Below, piece after piece: positions 5,608 to 5,980 of a stretch of 5,980 nt of DNA. The translations under genes and the position numbers were made by a program. Source of the stretch: Pseudomonadota bacterium (GTDB lineage: Bacteria > Pseudomonadota > Alphaproteobacteria > Rhizobiales > Pleomorphomonadaceae); contig JAEZHI010000001.1 in NCBI GenBank assembly GCA_023436885.1, positions 1-5,980 of the forward strand. The letters run 5' to 3'. The notes below the pieces were generated by a model. That model was not told where the DNA came from and did not search any database. It worked only from the letters and a program-made list of their open reading frames with translations. Within the stretch, counting starts at the first letter, position 1, and each line of letters opens with the position of its first letter.

Positions 5608-5859
5608 CCGGTGCCGATACAAGCCGCACCACCTTCTCGTCCCGAGATCCTCTGCCTGCGCAGAGGATGACAGCGTGGATAGGGAGGGGAGCCGAGCTCG
5701 AAACTACGTTATCCGGCTGTTATCATTTATATAATTTACCTGTCATCCTCTGCGCAGGCAGAGGACCTCGGGCAGAATAAAACTCCCGGCCGATATAGGT
5801 CTCCAGAAACGAGGGGAGCCCGATACAGCCCTCACCACCTTCTCGTCCCGAGATCCTCC
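5608..5859. repeat. Palindromic repeat copy E and truncated copy F
   Basis: Copy E has arms at 5644-5673 and 5740-5769, complementary over 30 bp with one mismatch, of the same ctgcctgcgcag core type as copy A and with a nearly identical spacer start (atagggaggggagccgagct). It is followed by the standard linker (aataaaactccc, gccgatataggtctcc) and the next unit's hairpin and arm 1 (cttctcgtcccgagatcctc, 5840-5859). That arm is broken off by the IS end at about 5860. It follows nikR directly and contains no gene. Confidence 0.75.
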
Positions 5860-5980
5860 TTGGACTCACGATCGAAGTGCAACACCTGCTAAGGTGTTGC
5901 TGCGATGGGACAACATTACTCTCAGCTCTCTTTGAGAGAGCGGGTGACGGTAGAGCTTCTCCACCGGGAAGGGCTATCGG
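5860..5980 (+). mobile_element. 5' end of an IS30-family-like insertion sequence, cut by the window edge
   Basis: The outer end reads ttggactcacgatcgaag, followed by a stem-loop (gcaacacct / aggtgttgc, 5879-5900) and the transposase start at 5905. It is inserted in or beside the core of repeat copy F. The exact IS boundary and any target duplication cannot be fixed because only one end of each copy is visible. Confidence 0.6.
5905..5980 (+). CDS. IS30-family-like transposase, N-terminal fragment (partial at window edge)
   Basis: The ATG at 5905 opens 25 codons (MGQHYSQLSLRE... to HREGLS) running off the window. It is the same fragment as at the left end, reading in the opposite direction. 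Family assignment is by resemblance of the N-terminus to IS30 transposases; the catalytic part is not visible. Confidence 0.6.
   Translation, partial: MGQHYSQLSLRERVTVELLHREGLS

Larger units (their letters stand above)
5854..5980. repeat. 127-bp perfect inverted terminal repeat, right copy
   Basis: Exact reverse complement of 1-127. Homology continues more weakly into the window because both copies abut the same palindromic repeat arm. Confidence 0.9.

Overview
The window is GC-rich and looks alphaproteobacterial, most likely Rhizobiales/Hyphomicrobiales. The main pointer is a palindromic intergenic repeat at 503-548 with an aaaaccggttcccactttt core, which I recall as widespread in that order. 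The species cannot be named from the sequence.

Layout. Both ends (1-121 and 5860-5980) are the 5' end of the same IS30-family-like insertion sequence, each with the first 25 codons of a transposase reading out of the window. The two ends are inverted copies of each other, identical over exactly 127 bp. Next inside each end lies a complex palindromic repeat family (121-365 and about 5610-5859), which also fills the gene-free stretch at 1529-2160. Positions 656-1473 hold two small exported proteins in one short operon: an LTxxQ/Spy-like protein and a four-cysteine 'cysteine-rich repeat' protein. A clear intrinsic terminator follows at 1496-1528.

The functional core is 2175-5586, a nickel uptake locus. 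On the minus strand lie cbiM (substrate-specific subunit with a fused PDGLE/CbiN-like half), cbiQ (transmembrane coupling subunit) and cbiO (ATPase). Together they form an energy-coupling-factor (ECF) type Ni/Co importer. Divergently on the plus strand lies nikR, the nickel-responsive ribbon-helix-helix repressor, with all four expected Ni ligands. Between them is a GTATGA-N15-TCATAC palindrome, a NikR operator by pattern. The simplest reading is a NikMNQO-type nickel importer shut off by Ni-NikR when nickel is sufficient.

The most notable features are His-rich C-terminal tails on both NikR (13 His in the last 22 residues) and CbiO (11 His in the last 24), a CxC motif at the N-terminus of CbiQ, and a repeat family with interchangeable hairpin cores into which both IS copies appear to have inserted. 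The exact 127-bp terminal identity suggests that the window is a whole contig ended by a de Bruijn graph with k=127. If so, the apparent composite-transposon arrangement may be an assembly effect.
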